From: an uncultured Oscillospiraceae bacterium
GTDB taxonomy: Bacteria > Bacillota > Clostridia > Oscillospirales > Oscillospiraceae
Reading direction: 5' to 3'
Assembly: GCA_934569045.1 (NCBI GenBank)
Contig: CAKTJX010000006.1
Location: 13,768-77,767 of the forward strand
DNA: 64,000 nt
Part shown: in pieces, positions 17,954-26,451 of the stretch
How positions within the stretch are numbered: the stretch's first letter is position 1
Layout: each line of letters starts with the position of its first letter
Notes under the pieces: model-generated
Database searches by the model: none
The model's input: the letters and a program-made list of their open reading frames with translations, nothing else
What the model was told of the DNA's origin: nothing
Position numbers and translations under genes: made by a program

Positions 17954-18814
17954 TTATTTGTCGATGCCAAGCAGCCAGCTTGGCAGGTCGTGGGTCATGT
18001 AGCGAATCTGCTCCTCGGGGATGCCGTGGTCAAAGAGGTACTGCATGTACTGGTGCATGGCAATCTCCCAGTTGGGGTTTTCGGTCTGGCCGCCGTCGGT
18101 GTCCACCATGACGTTCTTGTAGCCCACGGTGCGGATGATCTCCAGATTGTCCGGCAGATTGCTCTTGTACTTGCCGCCGCCCATGTTCTGGGCAAAGCAG
18201 CGTTCCAGAATCACATCGTAATCCTTTACCAAGCGAATCTGGTCCTCTACGGACATCCCCACCACCCACCATTCGGGATGGGTAACCACAACCTTCTTCA
18301 CCCCGGCCTTCCGAGCGGCCTCTACCACCACAAAGGCCTCCTCCGGGGAGACATGGGCGGTGCCCAGCACGGCATCGTGATCCTTAATCAGCTGGAACAC
18401 ATCCAGCATTTCAGGCACTACCTTACCGTCCACCACCATGTCTACGCAGCCCTCCGGGCTCTTGCCCATTTTCAGCAGATGGTTCCGGGCGGACTGGGTG
18501 GGCAGCCACACCACCTTGGCCCCCAGCTTCAGGGCGTTGTCCACGGCGGTGGGGTTGATGCCGCCTACGCAGCGGTTCAGGGTGATGGAGCCGAACATGG
18601 TAAAGTCGTTGTTCGGGTGGACAATGCGGTTGTAGTGGTTTACCAGCTCCGCCCGGCAGGCGGTGCTGCCCAAGTGGGTTTTGATGACGATGGCCCGTGC
18701 CCCCACCCGCACGGCGGCATCGCAGAGCTCCAGATCATCATAGGCCCGCAGCCGCAGGTCCGGATTGGTGTGGACGTGCATATCAATGACGCCCTTCATG
18801 GAAAGTTCCGGCAT
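17954..18814 (-). CDS. DUF6282-like metal-dependent hydrolase (amidohydrolase-like)
   Basis: 286 residues. The N-terminal GVIDMHVHTNPDL carries the HxH metal ligands of amidohydrolase-like TIM barrels. Further candidate ligands are GTAHVSPEEA, VVTHPEW and VDTDGGQ. The whole matches proteins annotated as DUF6282, usually found beside carboxylate carriers. It likely hydrolyses the compound imported by the downstream carrier; the substrate is unknown. It is the first gene of the operon, with AGGGAGAA before its ATG and a clear promoter at 18863-18891. Confidence 0.75.
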   Translation of the reverse strand: MPELSMKGVIDMHVHTNPDLRLRAYDDLELCDAAVRVGARAIVIKTHLGSTACRAELVNHYNRIVHPNNDFTMFGSITLNRCVGGINPTAVDNALKLGAKVVWLPTQSARNHLLKMGKSPEGCVDMVVDGKVVPEMLDVFQLIKDHDAVLGTAHVSPEEAFVVVEAARKAGVKKVVVTHPEWWVVGMSVEDQIRLVKDYDVILERCFAQNMGGGKYKSNLPDNLEIIRTVGYKNVMVDTDGGQTENPNWEIAMHQYMQYLFDHGIPEEQIRYMTHDLPSWLLGIDK

Positions 18815-18862
18815 AATATTTTCTCCCTTCTAGTCTTTTTTTCTTGCGAATTGGATGTTTTT

Positions 18863-18891
18863 ATTATATATTATTTGGGAAAACAGTGCAA
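18863..18891 (-). promoter_or_regulatory. Promoter of the hydrolase-carrier operon
   Basis: On the minus strand TTGCAC and TATAAT are 17 bases apart. The start site is predicted near 18856. Confidence 0.8.
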
Positions 18892-18912
18892 CCGCCAGAA
18901 AAAGATACCAGC

Positions 18913-18929
18913 TATCGGAAAAAGCGATA
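18913..18929. promoter_or_regulatory. LysR-type operator palindrome
   Basis: The perfect 17 bp palindrome TATCG-N7-CGATA is a classic T-N11-A LysR recognition motif. Its centre is about 65 bases upstream of the predicted start of the divergent operon, the normal activator position. Confidence 0.75.
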
Positions 18930-18997
18930 TCTATTGTGATTTGTGATAATTGAGGGCGGCGGAATTTGTGCGAAATCCACACAGGGAAGGCTGACTC

Positions 18998-19894
18998 ATG
19001 GAATTAAAGGAATTGGAGTACATCGTCACCATTGCGGAGGAGGGGGGCATCAGTCGAGCGGCCCAGAAGCTGTATCTGGCCCAATCCAGCCTCAGCCAGT
19101 TTCTCAGTCGCTACGAGGCGGAGCTGGACACCAAGCTCTTCCAGCGCACCGGCGCGGGGGTCCGGCCTACGGCGGCGGGGGAAGTTTTCATCGCCAACGC
19201 CCGGCAGATGCTGGCCCAGTTTGAGCGGGTCAAGGCAGAGCTGAAGGAGGCGGAGCAGCCCAAGGGCGGGCGCATCAGCTTCGGCATTTCCAGTTTCCGG
19301 GGCTCGGCCCTGATCCCGCCGGTACTGAGCCGCTTCCGGGAGGAATACCCCACGGTACAGGTCCACATTGTGGAGCACGACAGCGCCGTTCTGCGCAAAA
19401 AGGTGGCGGCGGGGGAGCTGGATTTAGCTCTGGTGGCCCTGCAGGCGGAGGAAACGGAGGAGCGGGTGGCCGTGATGAAGGACGAGGTGTGCCTGGTGAT
19501 CCACCGGGCCCACCCGGCCATGGAGTATGTCCACTTCCGCCATTCCAGCCGCCCCTGGGTAAACCTGAAGGACCTTGCGGCCTTTGAATTTCTGCTGTCC
19601 AACCGCTCCACGGTGCTGGGCAGTCTGGCAAGGCGGCAGTTTGAGCTCTGGAACATGGACCCGCCTGTGGTCAACGAGGACCTGACCGCAGCCTTTGCCC
19701 TGCACATGGCTTGCAGCGGCCTGGGGCTGGCCTTTACCTATGCCTCCTGCGCCATTGCCCGCAGTGATGTGGAGTATGTGAGCATCGGAGAGGAGCGGAC
19801 CTTCGTAGACCTGGTGCTGATCTCGCCCCCGGACGGCTACCGCAGCCGTTCCAGCCGCGCCATTGAGAAGATGATTCGGGAATTTTATCATTAA
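18998..19894 (+). CDS. LysR-family transcriptional regulator
   Basis: 298 residues. The N-terminal winged helix begins MELKELEYIVTIAEEGGISRAAQKLYLAQSS, a textbook LysR helix-turn-helix. The effector domain of about 200 residues starts at RISFGISSFRG. GGAAGG lies upstream of the ATG. It is divergent from the hydrolase-carrier operon with a palindromic site between them, so it probably activates that operon in response to its substrate and represses itself. Confidence 0.92.
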   Translation: MELKELEYIVTIAEEGGISRAAQKLYLAQSSLSQFLSRYEAELDTKLFQRTGAGVRPTAAGEVFIANARQMLAQFERVKAELKEAEQPKGGRISFGISSFRGSALIPPVLSRFREEYPTVQVHIVEHDSAVLRKKVAAGELDLALVALQAEETEERVAVMKDEVCLVIHRAHPAMEYVHFRHSSRPWVNLKDLAAFEFLLSNRSTVLGSLARRQFELWNMDPPVVNEDLTAAFALHMACSGLGLAFTYASCAIARSDVEYVSIGEERTFVDLVLISPPDGYRSRSSRAIEKMIREFYH

Positions 19895-19909
19895 AACGGA
19901 AAAATCCAT

Positions 19910-19938
19910 TTGAAAAAATCAGAAGCATTTGCTATAAT
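19910..19938 (+). promoter_or_regulatory. Promoter of the MATE leader transcript
   Basis: TTGAAA and a consensus TATAAT are 17 bases apart. Transcription would start near 19945, giving a leader of about 145 nt before the MATE start codon. Confidence 0.85.
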
Positions 19939-19960
19939 GATTTCAAGACGAGTGGCGGGT

Positions 19961-20035
19961 ATGCGTAAATCCAGTTGGCATCCCCGCTGCTTTCTTCGTA
20001 AAGCTCCCATATTCATCGTGTTGCGAAATGCGTAA
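19961..20035 (+). CDS. 24-codon leader peptide upstream of the MATE exporter
   Basis: An ATG at 19961, about 15 nt after the predicted transcription start, opens 24 codons ending at TAA 20033-20035. The peptide begins MRKSSWHPRC, is rich in Arg, Lys and Pro, and ends IFIVLRNA. Its last three codons and stop lie inside the 5' arm of the terminator at 20028-20069. A ribosome finishing or stalling on it would therefore affect terminator folding. The ribosome site (GTGGCGGG) is weak. It is too short for ordinary gene calling. A regulatory role is inferred from this architecture, as in bmrB-bmrCD or vmlR leaders. Confidence 0.6.
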   Translation: MRKSSWHPRCFLRKAPIFIVLRNA

Positions 20036-20069
20036 GTCCGGATGTTTTGCCGGGCTTACGCATATTTTT
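20028..20069 (+). terminator. Attenuator terminator in the MATE leader
   Basis: ATGCGTAAGTCCGG (20028-20041) pairs with CCGGGCTTACGCAT (20050-20063) over 14 bp with one G-U wobble. ATTTTTT follows. It ends one base before the ribosome site of the MATE gene, so transcripts must read through it for expression. Confidence 0.85.
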
Positions 20070-20088
20070 TAAGGAAAAGGTGATTCCA

Positions 20089-21480
20089 ATGGACAACAAC
20101 ACGATTCTGGGCGAGCTGCCCGTGGGCAGGCTGATGAAGGGCTACGCCATTCCCTGCATCATTTCGCTTTTGGTAGGGGCGCTCTACAACATTGTCGATC
20201 AGATTTTTATTGCCAACGCCAGCTACTTAGGCTCCTACGGCAACGCGGCAAATACGGTGGTGTTCCCGCTGACGGTGGTAGCTCTGGCCATTGCCGTCAT
20301 GGTGGGGGACGGCTGCTGCGCCTTTGTCAGCATGGCCCTGGGCCGGGAGGAGCCGGAGAACGCCAAGCGCTGCGTTGGCAATGCTGTGGTGCTGATCGTG
20401 GCGGCCAGTCTGGTGCTGACGGCGGTGTATCTGATTTTCGCGGACGGCATTATCGCCATGTTCGGCGGCACGGTAAATGAAGAAACCTTCCGGCACAGTC
20501 AGGAATATTTCTTCTATATCACTTTGGGCATTCCCTTTTATATGTTCGGGCAGGCCATGAATCCCATCATCCGGGCTGACGGCAATCCCAAATTTGCCAT
20601 GGTGTCTACTTTGGCGGGGGCGGTCATCAACATTATCCTGGACCCCATTTTTATCTTTGTATTCCGCTGGAGGATGATGGGCGCGGCTGTGGCAACGGTG
20701 ATTGGACAGGTGGCAACGGCGATTCTGGCTCTGTGGTATCTGCTGCATATGCGCGTGATCAAGCCCGGGTCCCAGGACTATGCCCTGCAAGGGGCCGTCT
20801 GCGGGCGGATGCTCTCTCTCGGCATTACCAGCTTTCTCTCCCAGATCAGTCTGGTGGCGGCCATGGCAGCCATCAACAATATGCTGCGGAAATACGGAGC
20901 CCTTGACCCCGTCTTCGGGCAGGAACAGTACGCCCAGATTCCCATGGCCGTTGTGGGCGTTGTGATGAAGTTCTTCCAGATTGTCATTTCCATTGTGGTG
21001 GGCATGGCCGCAGGCTGCATCCCCATTGTGGGCTTCAACATGGGGGCAGGGAAAAAGAGCCGGGTGAAGGAATTGTTTACAAAGCTTCTGACCTATGAGG
21101 CCCTGGTTGGTTTCATTGCCCTGCTGCTGGTAGAGCTGTGCCCCCGGCAGCTGATCGCCATCTTCGGCGCGGCCAATGAGAGCAGCTACTATACGGTCTT
21201 CGCCGTCAAGGCATTCCGGATTTATCTGTGCATGATGGTGCTGGCCTGCGTCAACAAGGCCTGCTTCATCTTCCTGCAAGCCCTGGGCAAGGCGTTGGCC
21301 TCTACCATGCTGTCGATGTTCCGGGAGGTGGTCTTTGGCGTGGGCTTCGCCCTGACGCTGCCGCTGATCTTCGGATTGGACGGCGTGCTATTTTCCATGC
21401 CGGTGTCGGATGTGCTGACATTTGTGATTTCGGCGGTGATTATTGTAAAAACATACAAAGAATTGAATGAATCCTTGTAA
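20089..21480 (+). CDS. MATE-family multidrug/cation efflux transporter
   Basis: 463 residues and 12 membrane segments. The protein begins MDNNTILGELPVGRLMKGYAIP, and its two homologous halves each hold a MATE signature (LYNIVDQIFIANASYLG in the first half). It would export drugs or metabolites by Na+ or H+ antiport. AAGGAAAAGG sits eight bases before ATG 20089. Expression is probably conditional on antitermination in the 145 nt leader, which carries a leader peptide and a strong terminator. It is unrelated in operon terms to the second MATE gene at 21823-23208. Confidence 0.92.
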   Translation: MDNNTILGELPVGRLMKGYAIPCIISLLVGALYNIVDQIFIANASYLGSYGNAANTVVFPLTVVALAIAVMVGDGCCAFVSMALGREEPENAKRCVGNAVVLIVAASLVLTAVYLIFADGIIAMFGGTVNEETFRHSQEYFFYITLGIPFYMFGQAMNPIIRADGNPKFAMVSTLAGAVINIILDPIFIFVFRWRMMGAAVATVIGQVATAILALWYLLHMRVIKPGSQDYALQGAVCGRMLSLGITSFLSQISLVAAMAAINNMLRKYGALDPVFGQEQYAQIPMAVVGVVMKFFQIVISIVVGMAAGCIPIVGFNMGAGKKSRVKELFTKLLTYEALVGFIALLLVELCPRQLIAIFGAANESSYYTVFAVKAFRIYLCMMVLACVNKACFIFLQALGKALASTMLSMFREVVFGVGFALTLPLIFGLDGVLFSMPVSDVLTFVISAVIIVKTYKELNESL

Positions 21481-21546
21481 AAAACGCCCATTTGCATTTC
21501 TGCTGACTCCGTGATATCCTAGCCAAAACGGAAAGGAGTGTTTTCT

Positions 21547-21771
21547 ATGAAGGAATATGAAATCCTCATTGAAACCATCAACCCCTGCGGCGGGGAGCGC
21601 CACGCAAAGAAGGAGATCATCGAGGCCGAGTGTGAGAGTCCGGAGGCCTATGTGAAGGAGAATGCCCCCTATCCCGTGATGGATTGCGTTCAGACCCAGA
21701 CGGGGGAGAAGCTGATTATCACCGGAGACGGCAAGGGCAGCATGGTGCGCTATACGTTCACAGAAATCTGA
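21547..21771 (+). CDS. Small conserved hypothetical protein
   Basis: 74 residues starting MKEYEILIETINPCGGERHAKKE. It is soluble, acidic and compact, with no recognised domain. ATG 21547 follows AAAGGAG; a GTG at 21538 is less likely. A possible promoter (TTGCAT-17-TATCCT) lies just upstream at about 21491-21519, so it is probably its own transcription unit. It ends at a bidirectional terminator. Confidence 0.65.
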   Translation: MKEYEILIETINPCGGERHAKKEIIEAECESPEAYVKENAPYPVMDCVQTQTGEKLIITGDGKGSMVRYTFTEI

Positions 21772-21775
21772 ATAC

Positions 21776-21808
21776 AAAAAAATCGGCCAGCGATGGCCGA
21801 TTTTTTTG
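21776..21808. terminator. Bidirectional terminator
   Basis: AAAAAATCGGCCA and TGGCCGATTTTTTT form the stem between convergent genes. Confidence 0.9.
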
Positions 21809-21822
21809 ATGCCTGGAAAGAC

Positions 21823-23208
21823 TTAGGAAATCTGCCCCACGGCACTTCTGTAGGTGCGCCGGGTCAGTAAGATGGCAACGATACATGCCCCGGCTTCCGC
21901 AATCGGAAGTGCCAGCCAGACGAGGCTTGCGGCATCCGGCAGACTGGAAAGTACCCAGGCCAGAGGCAGCGCCAGCACGATAAAGCGCAGCAGAGAGATC
22001 ACCAGAGAGTAAACACCCTTGCCCAAGGCCTGACACACGCCCTGCAAAATGATGTTCGCTCCGGCAAAGAAAAAGCCGCAGGTGACGATGCGCAATGCCA
22101 GCACACAGAGCTGATAGGATTCTTCCGTTACGGAGAACAGACCCACGATCTGGCGGGCAAACACCTGCAACAGCACAATTCCGGCCAGCATAATGCCGGA
22201 TACATCCATAAGCCCATAGCGAATGGTCTGGGACACCCGGTCTTTGTTTTTGGCCCCGAAATTATAGGAGATAATGGGGATTGATGCGTTGTTCAGGCCG
22301 TAACCCGGCATGAAAATGAAGTTTTGCAGTTTGTAATACACGCCGTAGGCTGTCACCGCCGAGACGGAGACCGCCCCCAAGATCAGATTCAGGGCGTAGG
22401 ACATGATGGGGGTTAAAATCTGCATGACCACGGCAGGAAGACCGATGGCATAAATGCCGGAGAGCGTTTCTTTGTCGGGCTTCAGATACCGGAAGCCTGT
22501 CTCAATGCCGACCCCTTTTCCAAAATAGACAATGGCAATGACAATCAGCGACACGAACTGTCCAATGACGGTTGCCCAGGCCGCACCGGCGACCCCCATG
22601 GCGGGGCAGCCCAGAAGACCGTAGATCAGGATGGGGTCCAGAATGATGTTGGTGATGGCCCCGGCCAGCTGGCAGATCATGGTGATCATGGTCTTTCCGG
22701 TGCCCATAACGATCTTTTCCAGGCACATATAGCCCAGGGTGCCAAAGGAGAACACCGTGATAATGCGAAGATAAGTTGTGCCCATGCCTGTGATTACGGG
22801 GTCTGCAGTCTGGGAGCGGATAAAGGCCCCGGAGGCCGTCAGACCAAACAGGAAAATGGCGGCAAAGTAGCACAGCGTTACAAAAATGGCGTTGCCCGCC
22901 GTGCGGCTGGCATGATCCCGGTCTCCACGGCCTAGATTTTTGGCGACGGTGGCGTTGATGCCCACGCCTGTTCCAACGCCAAGGGCTACGATCAGCATTT
23001 GCACGGGAAAGGCCAGGGTCAGCGCGTTGATGGCCTTGTCCCCCAGGTTCGCGATCTGGGCTGCGGCGGGGATGTGGGAGACGAAAAAGGTATCCACCAC
23101 ATTATAGAGCGCCTGCCCCAGCATGGAGATCATCATGGGCGCGCCCATATTGAGCAGCAGCTTTTTGATTGGCATTTCGGCCATTTTATTTTTGTTTTGC
23201 GGATGCAT
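21823..23208 (-). CDS. MATE-family efflux transporter under MarR control
   Basis: 461 residues and 12 membrane segments, beginning MHPQNKNKMAEMPIKKLLLNMGAPMMISMLGQALYNVVDTFFVSHI, the standard MATE first helix. I chose ATG 23208, preceded by GGAGGA, rather than the longer in-frame extension that runs inside the regulator gene; ATG 23184 is a further alternative. The start overlaps the end of marR by 23 bases, so the two are translationally coupled. It probably exports a compound that the MarR protein senses. Confidence 0.9.
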   Translation of the reverse strand: MHPQNKNKMAEMPIKKLLLNMGAPMMISMLGQALYNVVDTFFVSHIPAAAQIANLGDKAINALTLAFPVQMLIVALGVGTGVGINATVAKNLGRGDRDHASRTAGNAIFVTLCYFAAIFLFGLTASGAFIRSQTADPVITGMGTTYLRIITVFSFGTLGYMCLEKIVMGTGKTMITMICQLAGAITNIILDPILIYGLLGCPAMGVAGAAWATVIGQFVSLIVIAIVYFGKGVGIETGFRYLKPDKETLSGIYAIGLPAVVMQILTPIMSYALNLILGAVSVSAVTAYGVYYKLQNFIFMPGYGLNNASIPIISYNFGAKNKDRVSQTIRYGLMDVSGIMLAGIVLLQVFARQIVGLFSVTEESYQLCVLALRIVTCGFFFAGANIILQGVCQALGKGVYSLVISLLRFIVLALPLAWVLSSLPDAASLVWLALPIAEAGACIVAILLTRRTYRSAVGQIS

Positions 23209-23656
23209 TTCTTTCTTCCTCCGTGGGATTGGGATATTCTTCATTGTTGATCGGGATATTCCAGGTGTGCAGCAGCCCATCCAGAAGTGCCGCAAGCTGG
23301 ACTTTCTCTTGGTGGGGAATCGTGTCAAAGAGTTCGTCCGCGTAGGCCTGGCGGTTCTGAAGCGCCTGGGCGGCGGCTTCCTCGCCTTGTTTCGTCAGGA
23401 CGACATCCACATTCCGCTTGTCCAGCCCGCTCCTGCTTCGGAGAATGAGCCCGGCTTTTTCCATCCCGTCCAGCTGCTCGCTGAGGGTGGCGGAGCGCCG
23501 CCCGGTCAGGTCGATCAGCTCCCGCTGGGTCAGTCCTTCGTGCAGGTGCAGCAAAACCAGCAGCCGCCCCTGCCCCCGATGGCTTTCCCGTGTCTGCAAA
23601 AGATAGGCACTTTGCAGCAGCATCCCCAGCAGACGCAGATTCAGTTCTTGATCCAT
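23186..23656 (-). CDS. MarR-family transcriptional regulator
   Basis: 156 residues. The winged-helix core runs QGRLLVLLHLHEGLTQRELIDLTGRRSATLSEQLDGMEKAGLILR, then the wing SGLDKRNVDVVLTKQGE. This is the MarR domain layout. It is the first gene of a two-gene operon with a MATE exporter. Its promoter carries two similar GGNNCC-centred palindromes, implying ligand-relieved autorepression. Confidence 0.9.
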   Translation of the reverse strand: MDQELNLRLLGMLLQSAYLLQTRESHRGQGRLLVLLHLHEGLTQRELIDLTGRRSATLSEQLDGMEKAGLILRSRSGLDKRNVDVVLTKQGEEAAAQALQNRQAYADELFDTIPHQEKVQLAALLDGLLHTWNIPINNEEYPNPTEEERNASAKQK

Positions 23657-23674
23657 AGATTCGCCTCCAATTCG

Positions 23675-23732
23675 TTAGGTACCTTATAATTTAGTATAGC
23701 ACAGGAAAAATTAAATTGCAAGGGCCCTAACA
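23675..23732 (-). promoter_or_regulatory. marR-MATE promoter with two operator palindromes
   Basis: On the minus strand TTGCAA (23722-23717) and TATACT (23699-23694) are 17 bases apart. GTTAGGTACCTT (23675-23686) covers the predicted start. The related GTTAGGGCCCTT (complement of 23721-23732) abuts the -35 box. Two similar sites bracketing a promoter fit MarR autorepression. Confidence 0.75.
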
Positions 23733-23790
23733 AATTTTTAAAAAACCGTAGAGGATTTGCGTCAAAACAAGCTGCCGTTGACACACAGAA

Positions 23791-23830
23791 TATCCCCCTC
23801 TCCGCTCGTAGACGGAAAGGGGGATACTCT
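23791..23830 (-). terminator. Terminator of the hydratase gene
   Basis: TATCCCCC...TCCG and CGGA...GGGGGATA form a stem immediately downstream of the hydratase stop. Confidence 0.7.
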
Positions 23831-23855
23831 TTATCAGAAAGGAATGAGTGATAGC

Positions 23856-26126
23856 TTATTGATTGTTCCGGTAGTAGTTGATCAGGCAGCCGTCGGCGAT
23901 AATCTGGCGCTCGGGCTCGGTCAGGGCGCCGGTGGAGACGGAGAACTTGGTGACGGTGCCGTTGGGTTTGACGGCGTAGGCATCAAAGCTTGCGTCATTG
24001 GCCAGCACATGGGCCCGGACACCGGGGACGAAGATGTAGTCACCCAGCTCGAAGACCTCCGGATTCTCTACCAGGAAGGGGGTCATGCCCCAGTTGATGC
24101 AGTTGGAGCGGTAGCGCTTGGTGGCATAAGCCTTAGCGAAGTTGGCGCTGGCACCCATGACCCGCTGGCAGGAGGCCGCCTGCTCCCGGGCGGAGCCGTC
24201 GCCGGGCATATTGGCGAAGATGGTGGAGCCCAGGTCGGTGTTTTCGGGATCGTTCTTCACCCCTGCGGCGGTCAGGGCGGCGTATACGGCCTTGACTTCC
24301 TCGGTCAGGCCCTTGCCGGCCCGGCGGTCACGCTCGGCCTGCCGCATCTCCTTGCTGCGGGACACATACTGGGGGTCCCGGCGGGACAGGGCAAACTCGG
24401 ACAGGCGCTCCGGGTTGGAACGGTAGGAGGAGGTCTCGCCGGAGGGAATCAGCTCGTCGGTGGTGGTGACGGGGTCGGTGATGTAGGAGCAGACCTTCAC
24501 CAGCAGATCATCGGTCAGGGCGGGCATTTCGGGCCAGTCCTTGATGTTGGGGCCGAACTTCAGCTCATGCTGGGGTTCCGGGCGGGTCCAGCCGTTGTAG
24601 ATGCGCTTCTCGTAGATGCCGTTGTCATAGTGGTATTCGGGGTTGGTGTACTCCACATCCAGGTCGGTGGCGGCAGTAAGACGGCCTCCGTTGGCGGCGG
24701 TGGCGGCGATAGAGCGGGCATCCATCAGGGCAACCGCGGCCATCTGGCCCTCGCCGGGCTTGGAGCCTTCCCGGTTGGGGAAGTTCCGGGTGGTGTGGCG
24801 GATGGAGAATTCGCCGTTGGCGGGGGTGTCGCCTGCGCCGAAGCAGGGGCCGCAGAAGCACTCCCGGAGAATGGCACCGGCGGCGATCAGGTCGTGCGCC
24901 CGGCCGTTTTTCATGAGCTCTGCCAGAGCGGGCATGGAGCCGGGGTAGACGCTGAGGGTGAAGGCCCCGTTGCCGCAGCTGCGGCCTCTCAGGATATCGG
25001 CGGCGGCGCAGATGTTGTCAAAGGTGCCGCCGGCGCAGCCGGCAATCTCGCCCTGCTCCACCCAGATGGCCCCGTCATGGAGCTTGGACACAATGTCCAT
25101 CTTCGCGCCCTTGATCTGCTTGTTGGCATTCTCCTGAATCAGGTGCAGGATATCGGCGGCGTTCTCCTGGAGCTCGTGGATGGTGTAGGTGTTGCTTGGG
25201 TGCATGGGCATGGCAATGGTAGACTCGATGGTGGAGAGGTCAATGTACACGCAGCCGTCGTAGTAGGCAACCTGGGTGGGGTCCAGCTTCTTGTAGGCCT
25301 CCGGGCGGCCATGGACGGTGAAGTAGTTCTTGGTCTTCTCATCGGTGACCCAGATGGAGGACCAGCAGGTGGTCTCGGTGGTCATTACGTCGATGGCATT
25401 CCGGAATTCCATGGGCAGGTTCCCAATGCCGGGGCCCACGAACTCCATGACCTTGTTCTTTACATAGCCGTTCTTGTACACCGCGCCGCAGATGGACAGG
25501 GCCACGTCGTGGGGACCGATGCCAGCCTTGGGAGCGCCGGTCAGGTAGATGGCGATGACACCGGGGCGGGCAAAGTCGTAGGTCCGGCCCACCAGCTGCT
25601 TGGCCAGCTCGCCGCCGCCCTCACCGATGGCCATGGTGCCCAGAGCGCCGTAGCGGGTGTGGGAGTCGGAGCCCAGGATCATCCGCCCGCAGCCCGCCAT
25701 GGCCTCCCGGTTGTAGGAGTGGATGTTGGCCATGTTGGTGGGCACATAGATGCCGCCGTACTTGTGGGCAGCGGACAGGGCGAACTTGTGGTCATCCTCG
25801 TTGATGGTGCCGCCTACGGCGCACAGGGAGTTGTGGCAGTTGGTCAGCACATAGGGCAGAGGAAACTCGGTCATGCCGGAGGCACGGGCGGTCTGGATGA
25901 TGCCCACATAGGTGATGTCATGGGAGGTCATGGAGTCGAACTTCAGCTGCAAAGCGTCCATGTTGTCCGTGGTGTTGTGCGCTTTCAGAATGCCGTAGGC
26001 CATGGTGCCCTTGGTGGCTTCTTCTTTGGAGACGGTCTTCCCGGTGAGGCCGGGCAGCGCGGCAGGATCGGTGACGATGGTTTCGCCGTTTACGAGATAC
26101 ACGCCGGATTCATAAAGTTTAACCAT
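23856..26126 (-). CDS. Aconitase-superfamily hydratase (YbhJ-like)
   Basis: 756 residues, the length of E. coli YbhJ-type hydratases. Landmarks of the aconitase fold include LGSDSHTRYGALGTMAIGEGG, the cysteine-bearing segments CFCGPCFGAG and GEIAGCAGG that could ligate a 4Fe-4S cluster, and a C-terminal swivel domain with RVMGASANFAKAYATKRYRSNCINWG. It should catalyse a hydratase or isomerase step on an unidentified carboxylic acid; it is not a canonical citrate aconitase. It is a single gene with its own promoter and terminator. Confidence 0.85.
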   Translation of the reverse strand: MVKLYESGVYLVNGETIVTDPAALPGLTGKTVSKEEATKGTMAYGILKAHNTTDNMDALQLKFDSMTSHDITYVGIIQTARASGMTEFPLPYVLTNCHNSLCAVGGTINEDDHKFALSAAHKYGGIYVPTNMANIHSYNREAMAGCGRMILGSDSHTRYGALGTMAIGEGGGELAKQLVGRTYDFARPGVIAIYLTGAPKAGIGPHDVALSICGAVYKNGYVKNKVMEFVGPGIGNLPMEFRNAIDVMTTETTCWSSIWVTDEKTKNYFTVHGRPEAYKKLDPTQVAYYDGCVYIDLSTIESTIAMPMHPSNTYTIHELQENAADILHLIQENANKQIKGAKMDIVSKLHDGAIWVEQGEIAGCAGGTFDNICAAADILRGRSCGNGAFTLSVYPGSMPALAELMKNGRAHDLIAAGAILRECFCGPCFGAGDTPANGEFSIRHTTRNFPNREGSKPGEGQMAAVALMDARSIAATAANGGRLTAATDLDVEYTNPEYHYDNGIYEKRIYNGWTRPEPQHELKFGPNIKDWPEMPALTDDLLVKVCSYITDPVTTTDELIPSGETSSYRSNPERLSEFALSRRDPQYVSRSKEMRQAERDRRAGKGLTEEVKAVYAALTAAGVKNDPENTDLGSTIFANMPGDGSAREQAASCQRVMGASANFAKAYATKRYRSNCINWGMTPFLVENPEVFELGDYIFVPGVRAHVLANDASFDAYAVKPNGTVTKFSVSTGALTEPERQIIADGCLINYYRNNQ

Positions 26127-26180
26127 AATGAAGTGCTCCTTCTATATAAGTTTTTGTTCCATCGGTTTGTTTCTGGCATT

Positions 26181-26209
26181 ATCATAGCACGGTTTATGGA
26201 TTCTGTAAA
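26181..26209 (-). promoter_or_regulatory. Promoter of the hydratase gene
   Basis: Minus-strand TTTACA and TATGAT are 17 bases apart. Confidence 0.7.
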
Positions 26210-26331
26210 ATTCCTATTTTTAGAAATGTTCCATTCTTTTTACGAATGTATTTCAAAGAATTAGACTGAAGAAAATTTTTTTCTCCATTTTGCGTAGAAC
26301 GGCGCAATTGTAAGGATTTCTGAATTCTCTC

Positions 26332-26360
26332 TTGCATTTTGTCAGGAAATTGGCTATACT
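26332..26360 (+). promoter_or_regulatory. Promoter of the 109-residue acidic protein gene
   Basis: TTGCAT and TATACT are 17 bases apart. The 5' leader before ATG 26452 is about 85 nt. Confidence 0.75.
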
Positions 26361-26451
26361 ATAGGCAGCAAATTTTCTGCCGCCGAAAAAGCCGGGGTAT
26401 TTTGCGCCTGACTGGTTTTGGATGCCGCAACATATGAAATGGAGGAATTTT

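Noticed and set aside
23757..26264. 835-codon plus-strand frame opposite the hydratase
   Set aside because: It is a Gly/Val/His-rich shadow of the aconitase-like gene with no family features.
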